Source of the DNA: Kribbella sandramycini
Lineage (GTDB): Bacteria > Actinomycetota > Actinomycetes > Propionibacteriales > Kribbellaceae
Assembly: GCF_013131805.1 (NCBI RefSeq)
Contig: NZ_JABJRC010000003.1
Location: 62,001-126,000 of the forward strand
Length of the DNA: 64,000 bases
Reading direction: 5' to 3'
Below are positions 34,411 to 42,791 of this stretch, one piece after another. Position 1 is the first letter of the stretch; every line of letters begins with the position of its first letter. The notes under the pieces were generated by a model. The model saw only the letters and a program-made list of their open reading frames with translations, was not told the origin of the DNA and ran no database searches. The position numbers and the translations under genes are program-made.

Positions 34411-35367
34411 ATGGGACAACCAGTGGTGCTGATGCCGAAACCGATGCACGCCGCCGTCGCCGCGGGGCTGAGCGGTCACTGTGAGCTGATCAAACTCTGG
34501 GAGGCGAGCGATCCCGACGCCGTGCTCGCCGCCCGGCGCGACGAGATCGTCGCCGTCGCCACCGGCGGCACCCCGATCGACGGCCCATACCTGGATCAGC
34601 TGCCCGCGGTGAAACTCGTGGCGAGTTTCGGCGTCGGGTACGACCACATCGACGCGGCCGCCGCGGCCGAGCGCGGCGTCGTGGTGACCAACACCCCCGG
34701 CGTCCTGGACGACGAAGTCGCCGACACGGCCCTCGGTCTGCTGTTGATGACCGTCCGCGAGCTGTCCCAGGCCGAGCGCTACCTCCGGGCCGGCAAATGG
34801 CAACAAGCCGGCGCCTATCCGTTGACGAAGGCAACGATGAACGGCCGCCGGCTCGGCATCCTCGGTCTGGGCCGGATCGGTCAGGCGATCGCCGACCGGG
34901 TGCAGCCGTTCGGCATCTCCGTTGCCTACCACAACCGACACCCGAAGGACGTCGAGTTCCCGTACTACGAATCCCTGGTCGAGCTGGCCCGCGCCGTCGA
35001 CACGCTGATGATCGTGATCCCCGGCGGCGAGTCCACCCGCCACCTGGTGAACGCCGAGGTCCTCGAAGCCCTCGGGCCGGAGGGGATCCTGATCAACGTG
35101 GCCCGCGGTTCGGTGGTCGACGAGCAGGCCCTGGTCGACGCGCTGCGCTCGGGCGCCATCCAGGCCGCAGGACTCGACGTCTTCGAGCACGAGCCCAAGG
35201 TGCACCCCGATCTCCTCACCCTGCCGAACGCCGTCCTCCTCCCGCATGTCGGTTCCGCCACCGTCGCGACCCGCGCAGCGATGGGGAATCTCGTCGTGGA
35301 GAACGTCGTCAACTGGCTGACCTACGGAGCGCCGCTGACTCCGGTGCCGGAGTCCGAGGGCCGCTAG
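34411..35367 (+). CDS. D-isomer-specific 2-hydroxyacid dehydrogenase
   Basis: 318 residues. NAD-binding motif LGILGLGRIGQAIADRVQPFG near residue 150; catalytic Arg in INVARGSVVDEQAL, Glu in DVFEHEPKVHPDL, His in LPHVGSATVATR. Acts in the cytoplasm on a 2-keto/2-hydroxy acid pair such as glyoxylate, hydroxypyruvate or 2-ketogluconate; the sequence does not settle which. Monocistronic. Confidence 0.9.
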   Translation: MGQPVVLMPKPMHAAVAAGLSGHCELIKLWEASDPDAVLAARRDEIVAVATGGTPIDGPYLDQLPAVKLVASFGVGYDHIDAAAAAERGVVVTNTPGVLDDEVADTALGLLLMTVRELSQAERYLRAGKWQQAGAYPLTKATMNGRRLGILGLGRIGQAIADRVQPFGISVAYHNRHPKDVEFPYYESLVELARAVDTLMIVIPGGESTRHLVNAEVLEALGPEGILINVARGSVVDEQALVDALRSGAIQAAGLDVFEHEPKVHPDLLTLPNAVLLPHVGSATVATRAAMGNLVVENVVNWLTYGAPLTPVPESEGR

Positions 35368-35397
35368 CCTCCGTGCGCGAGTCGCGGAGGTGATGTA

Positions 35398-35430
35398 CAT
35401 TGAGATTATAAAAACACGATCGTATGAAAA
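35398..35430 (+). promoter_or_regulatory. AT-rich promoter region of the lipoprotein hydrolase gene
   Basis: A short stretch starting TTGAGATTATAAAAACACG, with the palindrome ACGATCGT, is far more AT-rich than anything around it and lies just before the ATG at 35441. It probably holds the promoter; the exact -10 and -35 boxes are not certain. Confidence 0.4.
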
Positions 35431-35440
35431 CCGGGGATTG

Positions 35441-36997
35441 ATGAGCAAACCAGTAGCGATTGCGGTGACCACTCTTCTGACGGTTGGCCTGTTGGTCAGC
35501 TGTGGGAGCTCCGACCAGTCGGCGCCCGAGTCGTCGCCGGCCCCGACGACGAGCCCCACAGCCGGCGCGAGCGTTGCACCGGCCTGGAAGCCCTGTGGGG
35601 TCAAGGTTCCGAAGGAGGTCGTCGCCGGGCTCGATGAACGGCGGGCCGCCGCGGTCCGGGCGCGCGAGTGCGCGACCATCGCAGTCCCGGTCGACTACGG
35701 CCGGGCGGACGGCCCGACGATTCAGCTCGCGATCACCCGGATCCGCTCGGCAGACGCGGGCCGGCGGCTCGGCTCTGTCGTCTACAACCCCGGCGGGCCG
35801 GGCGCCTCCGGCCTCGACACCGTCGCTGGGATGGCCACTCGGTATCGCGACGTACTCGAGCGCTACGACCTCGTCAGCTGGGATCCGCGCGGCGCCGCGG
35901 CATCGGCCCCGCTGACCTGCGGGAGCTCCGGCGACGGCGCCGACGCGCTGCCGCCAGGCGTGCCGACAACAGATGCGCAGTGGGCGGCGCTCGGGGCCGC
36001 AGCGCAGCAGTTCGGCCGGCAATGCGCCAAGTCCGGCGGGGAGCTGCTGAAACACCTCGGCCTGTTCGACTCGGCGCGTGACCTCGATCGAGTCCGCGCC
36101 GCGGTCGGCGACGACAAACTCCACTACGTCGGCGTCTCGTACGGCGGTCAGCTCGGAGCGGCGTACGCCGAGCTCTTCCCGGATCGGGTCGGGCGGATGG
36201 TGCTGGACGGTCCGGGGACGCCGGCCCGGACGTACGAGCAGACCTTGCTCGATCAGGCCGCCGGCGCCGAGCTCGGCTTCCAGCAGCTGGTGGCGAGCTG
36301 CCTGGCGAAGCCGCCGTGCGCGCTCGGCCGGAGTCTCTCCGACGCCAAGGCGAAGCTCGGCGCCTTCCTGACCAAGCTCGACGCGAAACCGCTACCGACC
36401 CGGCAGGCTCAGCAGCCGCTGACCCGCGTCGGCGTCGTCTCCGCGATCAGCACCGGGATCACCGACCCGCCGCTCTGGCCGCAGCTCGCGCAGTCGCTGG
36501 CGGCGGCGTACCAGGGCTCGGGTGACGGGCTGCTCCTGTTCGCGACCGCGATCGGCCGCCGGCCGGACGGCTCCCGCTCGAACCTGCCGACCATCAACTC
36601 CGCGGTGAACTGTCTCGACCACCCCGGCGCGATCACCGTCGAGAAGGTCCGGGCAGCGGTCCCCAAGTTCGCCCAGGTCTCTCCGCTGTTCGGCCCGGTC
36701 AGCGCGCTCCGCCTGCTCGAGTGCGTCGGCTGGCCGGAGGCCGGTGTCGGCCGGGAGCGGCCGATCGACGGCGAGGGCGCAGCGCCGATCGTTGTCGTCG
36801 GCAACACCGGCGATCCGCTGGGCCGTTACGAGTGGGCGCAGGAGCTCGCGACCATGCTCCGCTCGGCCAAGCTCCTCACCTGGCAGGGCACGGGTCACGG
36901 CGCCTACGGGCAGATCGACACCTGCGTCGACAAGGCCGTCAACAAGTACTTGCTCACCGACGAACCCCCGGCAGCCCAGACCTGCCCAGCTCGCTGA
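35441..36997 (+). CDS. Lipoprotein alpha/beta hydrolase with TAP-like C-terminus
   Basis: 518 residues from ATG 35441. Lipoprotein signal: hydrophobic helix and lipobox LVSC at about residue 21, followed by a Ser/Pro/Thr-rich spacer. Alpha/beta hydrolase core with the oxyanion region YNPGGPGASGLD, nucleophile in GVSYGGQLG, acid in NTGDPLGRYEWA, and His in GTGHGAYG within the TAP-like C-terminal domain. This is the Streptomyces tripeptidyl-aminopeptidase (SlpD/SlpE) type, so it likely trims N-terminal tripeptides from exported proteins at the membrane surface. An upstream in-frame ATG at 35390 lies in the promoter stretch. Confidence 0.9.
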   Translation: MSKPVAIAVTTLLTVGLLVSCGSSDQSAPESSPAPTTSPTAGASVAPAWKPCGVKVPKEVVAGLDERRAAAVRARECATIAVPVDYGRADGPTIQLAITRIRSADAGRRLGSVVYNPGGPGASGLDTVAGMATRYRDVLERYDLVSWDPRGAAASAPLTCGSSGDGADALPPGVPTTDAQWAALGAAAQQFGRQCAKSGGELLKHLGLFDSARDLDRVRAAVGDDKLHYVGVSYGGQLGAAYAELFPDRVGRMVLDGPGTPARTYEQTLLDQAAGAELGFQQLVASCLAKPPCALGRSLSDAKAKLGAFLTKLDAKPLPTRQAQQPLTRVGVVSAISTGITDPPLWPQLAQSLAAAYQGSGDGLLLFATAIGRRPDGSRSNLPTINSAVNCLDHPGAITVEKVRAAVPKFAQVSPLFGPVSALRLLECVGWPEAGVGRERPIDGEGAAPIVVVGNTGDPLGRYEWAQELATMLRSAKLLTWQGTGHGAYGQIDTCVDKAVNKYLLTDEPPAAQTCPAR

Positions 36998-37024
36998 TCG
37001 GAGGCGACAGCCATGCCAAGCGAC

Positions 37025-37534
37025 TCAAGCCGTCGGGAGATCCCAGATCCGCTCGGTCTCCCAGGCGTACTCCCACGCCTGGATATCCGGCGGCTCGATC
37101 CCGAAACCGGTCAGGATCGCGCAGACCTGCTCCCGGTGATGGTTGGCGTGGTTGATCGCCTGCGCGATGAAGATACCGACCCGGGTGCCGCGGGTGTTGT
37201 CGTCGACGATGATCACCCGCTCGACGTCGATCGGACCGTCGAGGAAGGTCTCCCAGAGCGCGCCGGCCTCGTCGTTCCAGCGCCCGAGCAGCTCAAGGCC
37301 GGCGCTCTCACCGCTGTCCACGAAGCCGAGCGGCTGGTCCGCGATCCGGCGCAGGTAGCTGCCGTCACACCGGATGATGTGGTCGAGCGTGGCGAGAATC
37401 CCGCCGTACGTGCCGACTCCGGTCACCTCGAGCTGATCGGCCGTCAGCGCCTGCTCCCGGCAGAACCGGATCAGCCGCCCGGTCGCCCAGTTGTTGTGCC
37501 GGATCGGGTCACGCAGTACGTCGTTTGCGCCCAT
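37025..37534 (-). CDS. DinB-family protein
   Basis: 169 residues from ATG 37534 (GAGGT just upstream; a TTG at 37543 is possible). Four-helix DinB/YfiT-like fold with metal-ligand histidines in LDHIIRCDGSYL and NHANHHREQV. Such proteins bind Ni or Zn and many act as thiol S-transferases; the specific role is unknown. Convergent with the lipoprotein hydrolase gene. Confidence 0.85.
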   Translation of the reverse strand: MGANDVLRDPIRHNNWATGRLIRFCREQALTADQLEVTGVGTYGGILATLDHIIRCDGSYLRRIADQPLGFVDSGESAGLELLGRWNDEAGALWETFLDGPIDVERVIIVDDNTRGTRVGIFIAQAINHANHHREQVCAILTGFGIEPPDIQAWEYAWETERIWDLPTA

Positions 37535-37585
37535 ACACCTCAAGCTAGCCCGCGCGCCGCGCCCGCGACACGGGATTTCCCGCGG

Positions 37586-37996
37586 TCAGGAGCCGGCGAT
37601 ATTCGCCATCCACCCGATGCCGAACTTGTCCGTCACCATGCCGAACTCGTCACCCCACATCTGCTTCTCCAGCGGGACGGTCACCGTCCCGCCGTCGGAC
37701 AGCTTCGCGAACCACCCGCGCAGATCCTCGGCGTCGTCACCGCTGAGGCTGACGGCGACGTTGTCGCCCGGGTTGTACGGCATGCCCTCGGGGGTGTCCG
37801 CCGCCATCAGCGTGAACCCGCTCGGCGTCTCGAGCTGGCCGTGCATGAGCAGGTTGTCGTCGCCCGGGCCGTGCCCCGACCCGAACTCCCCGAACGTGCT
37901 CACCGTCAGCTCCCCGCCGAAGACCTCGCGGTAGAACTCCAGCGCCGCCCGCGCGCTCCCGTCGAACTGAATGTACGGATTCAGCCGAGATGCCAT
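37586..37996 (-). CDS. PhnB-like VOC-family protein
   Basis: 136 residues from ATG 37996, preceded by GGGGAAGGAAAG. VOC fold of the PhnB/3-demethylubiquinone-like group: MASRLNPYIQFDGSARAALE at the start, YREVFGGEL, and WGDEFGMVTDKFGIGWM at the end. Function of this large family is unknown; no catalytic role can be assigned. A longer upstream frame to 38185 lies in the repeat-bearing intergenic DNA and is not part of it. Confidence 0.85.
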   Translation of the reverse strand: MASRLNPYIQFDGSARAALEFYREVFGGELTVSTFGEFGSGHGPGDDNLLMHGQLETPSGFTLMAADTPEGMPYNPGDNVAVSLSGDDAEDLRGWFAKLSDGGTVTVPLEKQMWGDEFGMVTDKFGIGWMANIAGS

Positions 37997-38263
37997 CAGA
38001 TCTTTCCTTCCCCCTGCGAGAACCACCCTGTGGCCGCACCATAGACCCGGTCCCGGACGCCTGGCGATACCCCGGCCCCGCCGATCCCGCATGGTCACCG
38101 CCCGGACGCCGACCGTTCGCCCGTCCGTTTCCCCACCACTCACCCGTCCGTTCCCCTCAGCACTCACCCGTTCGTCCGCCCGCAACGCTCATCCGTTCGC
38201 TCGCCCGGACACACCCCGCCCACCGGGCGGGGCGATGATCCGGGCCCTGGTTAAGGTCTGGAC
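37997..38263. repeat. Intergenic region with degenerate CTCACCCGTCCGTT-like repeats
   Basis: This 267-bp gap between divergent VOC genes holds, at about 38110-38212, four or five imperfect copies of a unit such as ACTCACCCGTCCGTTCCCC (variants CCGTTCGTCCGCCC, CTCATCCGTTCGCTCGCCC), spaced about 25-28 bp. Plus strand is purine-poor here. No ORF of merit and no T-run terminator. Confidence 0.45.
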
Positions 38264-38638
38264 ATGATCCTGCGACACATCACGATCGACGCCGAAAATC
38301 CGTACGAGCTCGGGCAGTTCTGGAGCTCGGTCACCGGCTGGCCGCTCGGCGACGGCGACGAGCCCGGCGACGACGAGGTACTGGTCGAGGCGCCCGCGCC
38401 GGTGCCGGGCCTGCTGTTCATCCGGGTGCCCGAGACGAAGTCGGTGAAGAACCGCGTGCACGCCGACTGGGTGCCCACCGAGCGCACCCGGGACGAGGAG
38501 GTCGAGCGGCTGCTGACCCTCGGCGCCACCATTCACGACGACCACCGCAAACCCGACGGCCCTGGCTGGGTCACGATGCTCGACCCCGAGGGCAACGAGT
38601 TCTGCGTCGAGCGCAGCGAGGCCGAGCGCTCCGCCTGA
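38264..38638 (+). CDS. VOC-family (glyoxalase-like) protein
   Basis: 124 residues; single glyoxalase_6-like VOC module with MILRHITIDAENPYELGQFW at the start and WVTMLDPEGNEFCVERS at the end. These small proteins are abundant in actinobacteria and their substrates are mostly unknown. Adjacent to, but on the opposite strand from, the PhnB-like gene. Confidence 0.83.
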   Translation: MILRHITIDAENPYELGQFWSSVTGWPLGDGDEPGDDEVLVEAPAPVPGLLFIRVPETKSVKNRVHADWVPTERTRDEEVERLLTLGATIHDDHRKPDGPGWVTMLDPEGNEFCVERSEAERSA

Positions 38639-38865
38639 TAGTCCGCACTCCGCTTCGTTGGAGCAGGCAACCTTTTGACCCCGGCTCGCCGTTAACTGCC
38701 GCAGCGGCAGGAGAAGACGGCCCCGAACACGCGCACCAGCCGTGATCGAGGCCACACTCTCCGAGATTTTCGCCGCGGCGCACAACTTCTCCGATGCCCT
38801 CCGCATCGTCTGAAGTGTCATGAGCTAACGGCGCTGCCACCGGCAGCAGGAGCTGGGGGATTCTG
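38639..38865. promoter_or_regulatory. 227-bp upstream region of the heparinase-like gene
   Basis: At 38666-38696 a GGCAACC element and CGTTAA lie about 17 bases apart, similar in form to ECF-type promoters, though no family was identified. Just before the ribosome site GCTGCC (38833-38838) and GGCAGC (38842-38847) form a small hairpin. A 23-codon frame from GTG at about 38742 ends at 38813; no evidence that it is translated. Confidence 0.3.
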
Positions 38866-40689
38866 GTGTTCAAAGGGGTACTTTCGCTTGCGCTGATCAC
38901 GGCGAGCGTGAGCGGAACGGCCGTCCTGGCCCCGGCCGCGAACGCCGCCGCCATCGGGCAGTCGGCCGTTGCCGCAGGCACCTACCCGTGCCCCGGCTAC
39001 AGCACGATCGACGACGCGGTGCCGCTGAGCGCGGTCATGAACGACACCTTCATCTGGAGCAAGTTCAAGGCGACGAAGGTCGGCGACGGGAAGGGCAACA
39101 TCAACTGGAAGGCCAACCCGTACAAGAACCCGAGCTGGTACATGTGGCTGCACTCGCTGCGCTGGATCGGCCAGGGCATCACCGCCGGCAGCAACGGCGA
39201 CAAGGCCGCGCTCGCGCACGTCACCGCCATCACCCGGGACTGGGTCAAGGACAACCCCTACTCGTGGAAGGCGAACGCCGGCGCGCACGAGGCCACCATG
39301 CACCGCACCAACGTCCTGCTCTGCCTGCGCCAGGCCGTCCTGAAGAACCTCAAGGTCACCACGCTGCCGAGTAGCTACGCCTGGCTGGACGCCGCGCTGA
39401 TCAACCACGCCAAGTTCATGGTCGCCAACTGGGGCGGCCCGGGGAACCACGGCACCGACGAGAGCATCGCTCTGTTCGGCGTCGGGTGCACGCTGAACCG
39501 CAGCGACTACAAGAAGACCGCCCAGGACCGGCTCGCGAAGGGCATCACCACCGCGATCGACGCCCAGGGCGCGACCAACGAGCAGGCGACGGGCTACGCG
39601 CAGTTCAACTACACGCTCTGGGGCCGCGCCGAGGCCGCGCTGCAGAACTGCGGCGTCAACCCGGGCACGACCATCAAGGCCCGCCGCGCGCTGCTCGGCA
39701 CTTTCATCGCCCACGCCACCACCCCGCTGGGCATGCTGCACCAGATCGGCGACACCGAGTACGTGAAGACCAACAACGCCGCCGGCTCGCCGTTCGAGTA
39801 CGCCGCCACCCAGGGCAAGGCCGGCAAGGCGCCCGCCGACCGCGTCAAGATCTACTCGGCCGGATACGTCTTCGGCCGCTCCGGCTGGGGCTCGCCTCAG
39901 ACGCCGTTCGCGAGCGAGTCGGCGTACAGCCTGCGGTTCGGCCCGAAGCGGGCACTGCACGGTCACAGCGACCACACCTCGCTGACCTACCAGGCCCGCG
40001 GCCGCGACATCCTCATCGACCCCGGCTACGCCGGTTACGCCAACAAGACCTGGCGCGCCTGGCTCACCGGTCCCGCCGCGCACAACGTGATGACGACGCC
40101 GAAGCTGGCCGACACCAACCCGGTCACCAAGCTCACCCGCTCCGCCGTGAAGCCCACCAACGACTTCTACGAGCTGAGCGACGCCCCCGCCGCCGGCGTG
40201 ACCCGGGTCCGCTCGGTCCTGGTCCTGCGCAAGCCCGACGTCCTCGTCACCCTCGACCGCGCCACCGCCAAGACCTCCCAGCAGTTCCAGACCCTCTGGC
40301 ACCTGCCCGCCGACCAGCGCGCCACCGCCTCAGGCCGCGGTACCGCCGTCGCCAAGAAGTCCGGCGACAACAACCGCACCGTCCTCATCCAGCTCCCCTA
40401 CAAGGGCGCCCTCCCCGCCGGGGCCACCCAGGTCAAGACCGGCCAGAGCAACCCCATCCAAGGCTGGCACCTCCCCCACATCACCACCCGCAAAGCCGCC
40501 TCGACCGTAGTCTTCAGCCGCGCCGGCAAGTCCGTCTCCATCCTCTCCCTCGTCATCCCCACCCGCGCCAACGGCGCCGTCACCTACAAAGTCCGCTCCG
40601 TAGGCACCACCTACGTCGTAGACCTCACCATCGACGGCACGAAAGCCTCCTTCGGCATCACCGGCGGCGGCACCCTGGTCCGCCGCTGA
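38866..40689 (+). CDS. Secreted heparinase II/III-like protein (paralogue 1)
   Basis: 607 residues from GTG 38866 with GGGGGA six bases upstream. Signal peptide 1-28. Residues about 40-330 form an alpha-helical toroid as in polysaccharide lyases (YMWLHSLRWIGQGI, MHRTNVLLCLRQAVL, NHGTDESIALFGVGC, TNEQATGYAQFNYTLWGRAE); residues about 340-600 the beta-sandwich with YSLRFGPKRALHGHSDHTSL and DILIDPGYAGY. These His/Tyr/Asn clusters match the heparinase II/III family that cleaves uronic-acid polysaccharides. The true substrate is unknown. A closely related paralogue lies at 42788. The last 300 bp are C-rich and purine-poor. Confidence 0.85.
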   Translation: MFKGVLSLALITASVSGTAVLAPAANAAAIGQSAVAAGTYPCPGYSTIDDAVPLSAVMNDTFIWSKFKATKVGDGKGNINWKANPYKNPSWYMWLHSLRWIGQGITAGSNGDKAALAHVTAITRDWVKDNPYSWKANAGAHEATMHRTNVLLCLRQAVLKNLKVTTLPSSYAWLDAALINHAKFMVANWGGPGNHGTDESIALFGVGCTLNRSDYKKTAQDRLAKGITTAIDAQGATNEQATGYAQFNYTLWGRAEAALQNCGVNPGTTIKARRALLGTFIAHATTPLGMLHQIGDTEYVKTNNAAGSPFEYAATQGKAGKAPADRVKIYSAGYVFGRSGWGSPQTPFASESAYSLRFGPKRALHGHSDHTSLTYQARGRDILIDPGYAGYANKTWRAWLTGPAAHNVMTTPKLADTNPVTKLTRSAVKPTNDFYELSDAPAAGVTRVRSVLVLRKPDVLVTLDRATAKTSQQFQTLWHLPADQRATASGRGTAVAKKSGDNNRTVLIQLPYKGALPAGATQVKTGQSNPIQGWHLPHITTRKAASTVVFSRAGKSVSILSLVIPTRANGAVTYKVRSVGTTYVVDLTIDGTKASFGITGGGTLVRR

Positions 40690-40727
40690 CGCCACCTCCA
40701 CCAGTCCACGAGCGGTGACCGGTAAAT

Positions 40728-40761
40728 GACAAGAGATTGATCTTTCAATCAATCTCTTGTC
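40728..40761. terminator. Perfect AT-rich 14-bp-arm palindrome after the heparinase-like gene
   Basis: GACAAGAGATTGAT (40728-40741) and its exact complement ATCAATCTCTTGTC (40748-40761) are separated by CTTTCA. Placement 38 bp after one stop and 55 bp before the next start suits either a terminator or an operator for the SnoaL-like gene. Its low GC content and the absence of a T-run make the operator reading worth considering. Confidence 0.55.
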
Positions 40762-40816
40762 TGCCGAATGCTGGATGGGCAGTCAGTAAGCCGCCTAGAC
40801 AGTGAAGGTCACCCTC

Positions 40817-41746
40817 ATGATGAAGGCTTTGATCACGGCCGTTGCGATCTCCGGCGCGTTCGGCGCCGCCGTCCTACCCGCAGCACAGGCTCAGCCGCCT
40901 GCGCTCGCTCCTGTTGTTGCGGAACAGGCGGCTGAGCTGACCGCCGCGCAGCAGAAGAGCGCTGTGTTGCGGCTGCTGGCCGCCTACAGCTCGAACGACC
41001 CGGCAGCGTTCAACACCATCAACCCGCGACGCTTCGTCCAGCACCATCCCGAGATCGCCGACGGCGTCACCGGGCTCAAGGCCTGGCTTGCCGCGATCCC
41101 CGCAGGGAAGATCTCCGTCACCCCGGTACGGGTCCTGAGCGACGGCCCGTACGTGATGGTGCACTCACTCACCAAGCTGCCCGACGGCGACCACGCGGCC
41201 TGGGATGTCTTCCGGTTCGAGAATCGGCAGATCGTCGAGCAGTGGCACGCGCAGCAGCGCGACACTCCGCCCAACGGCGCCGGCCACACCCAGTTCGACG
41301 GAGCGACGGCGATCGAGGATCGGCATCTGACCCAACAGAACAAGGCGCGCGCCTGGACGGTGCTCACGAAGGTCTTCCGGGACGGCGACTTCGCACTGCT
41401 CGACGAGCCGTTGTGGAATGCCCGCGACTACGTGCAGCACAGCCACCTCGTCAACGAGGACGGCGCCGCGGCCAGCCGAGAGGCCTTCCGGCAGGCCTTC
41501 GAGTCCGGGGCGATGGAGTACACCAAGGTCGTGAAGATCCTCGGCGAGGGGAACTTCGTTCTGAGCATCGGCGAACTGAAGCTCAACGGGCAGCCGGCAT
41601 CAGCGTTCAATCTGATCCGGTTCAAGGAGGGCAAGGTCATCGAGCACTGGGAGATCCTTCCCCTCGCGGCGCCGGCGGCCGGCGCGAAGAACGGTAACGG
41701 CCTGTACAACTTCCCGCAGGACTCGCTGGTCCCAGGCACCTTCTGA
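40817..41746 (+). CDS. Secreted protein with two SnoaL/NTF2-like domains
   Basis: About 309 residues from ATG 40817 (GAAGG eight bases upstream; GTG 40802 and ATG 40820 are alternatives). Signal peptide ends at AQAQ near residue 26. Two similar NTF2-like domains follow: about 45-165 (RFVQHHPEIADGVTGLKAWL) and about 175-290 (DYVQHSHLVNEDGAAASREAF), each with the YVQH/FVQHH and EHWE/EQWHA motifs typical of SnoaL-like proteins. Exported tandem forms are uncommon and have no known activity. It sits between two heparinase-like genes and ends at a strong terminator. Confidence 0.78.
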   Translation: MMKALITAVAISGAFGAAVLPAAQAQPPALAPVVAEQAAELTAAQQKSAVLRLLAAYSSNDPAAFNTINPRRFVQHHPEIADGVTGLKAWLAAIPAGKISVTPVRVLSDGPYVMVHSLTKLPDGDHAAWDVFRFENRQIVEQWHAQQRDTPPNGAGHTQFDGATAIEDRHLTQQNKARAWTVLTKVFRDGDFALLDEPLWNARDYVQHSHLVNEDGAAASREAFRQAFESGAMEYTKVVKILGEGNFVLSIGELKLNGQPASAFNLIRFKEGKVIEHWEILPLAAPAAGAKNGNGLYNFPQDSLVPGTF

Positions 41747-41770
41747 TCCTCGGACCTACTGACCAGCCGA

Positions 41771-41795
41771 GGGGCCCGGCCGGCAGCCGGGCCCC
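41771..41795 (+). terminator. Strong GC-rich hairpin terminator
   Basis: GGGGCCCGGC (41771-41780) and GCCGGGCCCC (41786-41795) form a perfect 10-bp stem with loop CGGCA, 25 bp after the stop of the SnoaL-like gene, separating it from the SGNH/heparinase pair. Confidence 0.75.
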
Positions 41796-41879
41796 TGTCC
41801 GGGGTTGCCGCTGGCTTAGCCGTGAAAGCCGGTGGCGCGGTAAGTTGGGAGGGTTCAGCCGGAGCCGTGGAGGGGTGAG

Positions 41880-42791
41880 TTGAGTCGTCGGGAGGCGGGC
41901 CGGGAGTTGTTCGTCGGTCCGTGGAGGCTCATCACCGGGCGGTGGATGGCGCTCAGCGGGTCGCTGACCGTGCTGGCGCTGCTGGGCGGTACGACGGCCG
42001 CCGTGGTGGGCTCAGCGCGCGAGGAGCGCCCGGTGGCGAGTGTGGCGGCGACGGGCGGCGTACCGAGCGCGGCGCCGGCCGATGACAGTACGCCGAAGCC
42101 CGCGCCGACGGTTCCGAGTCCGGTGCAGCCGCCGGTGACTGGGCGGCCGACCAAGCCGGGGCGGTCGGATTCTGGGCGGCTGGGGCCGTGGGAGAACCTG
42201 AGTCACCGGATCTCCAGTCCGGCGAAGATCCGGGCTGCGGTCCGTGGTGACGGCGTGTTCTTGTTCGGTGACAGCATCTCGGTGCAGGACGGTCCGGCGC
42301 TGGAGAAGCTGGTGACTGCGCAGACTGGCGCGGCGGTGGCTGTGCACGACTGGTCCGGCCAGCCGACGTCGGCTGCGGTCGACGCGCTTGCCGAGTGGTC
42401 GCGTAAGTACGGGCTGCCTCGGCGGATCGTGATGGCGGTTGGCAGCAACGACATCTTCGACCCGGCTGCGTTCGCGGCCGAGGTGGAGCAGGCGATGAAG
42501 CTCGCCGGGCCGGAGCGGACGGTCTACTGGGTGAATGTGCACGCCAACCGGTTCGGCGTACCGGAGCGGGTGCGGAGCGCGGACCGGGCCAACAGCGCCG
42601 CGATCAATCAGACTCTGGACCAGGCGGCCGCGCGGCACCCCAACCTACGGATTGTGCGCTGGTCCGAGTTCCTGGCGGCGCGGCCGGGGCAGATTGCGAA
42701 GTATCTGCGTGACGGCATCCACACCACCCAGCCCGCCGGCCAACGTGCCCGGAACGCGCTGATCACCCAGGCGTTGAAGAGCGGCGAATGA
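41880..42791 (+). CDS. Membrane-anchored SGNH/GDSL-like hydrolase
   Basis: 303 residues from TTG 41880 (GGAGGGG upstream). Cytoplasmic start, one membrane helix at about 22-45 (MALSGSLTVLALLGGTTAAVV), a Pro/Thr/Ser-rich spacer to about 100, then an SGNH domain: block I GVFLFGDSISVQDG, block III-type MAVGSNDIF, and the Asp/His pair near LRDGIHTTQPAG. Probably removes acyl (for example acetyl) groups from an extracellular glycan. The stop overlaps the start of heparinase-like paralogue 2 (ATGA), so esterase and lyase-like enzyme are made together, suggesting action on one acylated polysaccharide. Confidence 0.85.
   Translation: MSRREAGRELFVGPWRLITGRWMALSGSLTVLALLGGTTAAVVGSAREERPVASVAATGGVPSAAPADDSTPKPAPTVPSPVQPPVTGRPTKPGRSDSGRLGPWENLSHRISSPAKIRAAVRGDGVFLFGDSISVQDGPALEKLVTAQTGAAVAVHDWSGQPTSAAVDALAEWSRKYGLPRRIVMAVGSNDIFDPAAFAAEVEQAMKLAGPERTVYWVNVHANRFGVPERVRSADRANSAAINQTLDQAAARHPNLRIVRWSEFLAARPGQIAKYLRDGIHTTQPAGQRARNALITQALKSGE

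Noticed and set aside
38110-38212. CRISPR or operator array in the VOC intergenic region
   Set aside because: Repeats are short, strongly degenerate and purine-poor; simple-sequence drift explains them.
38639-38865. Riboswitch upstream of the heparinase-like gene
   Set aside because: Only one small hairpin near the ribosome site; no recognised aptamer core.
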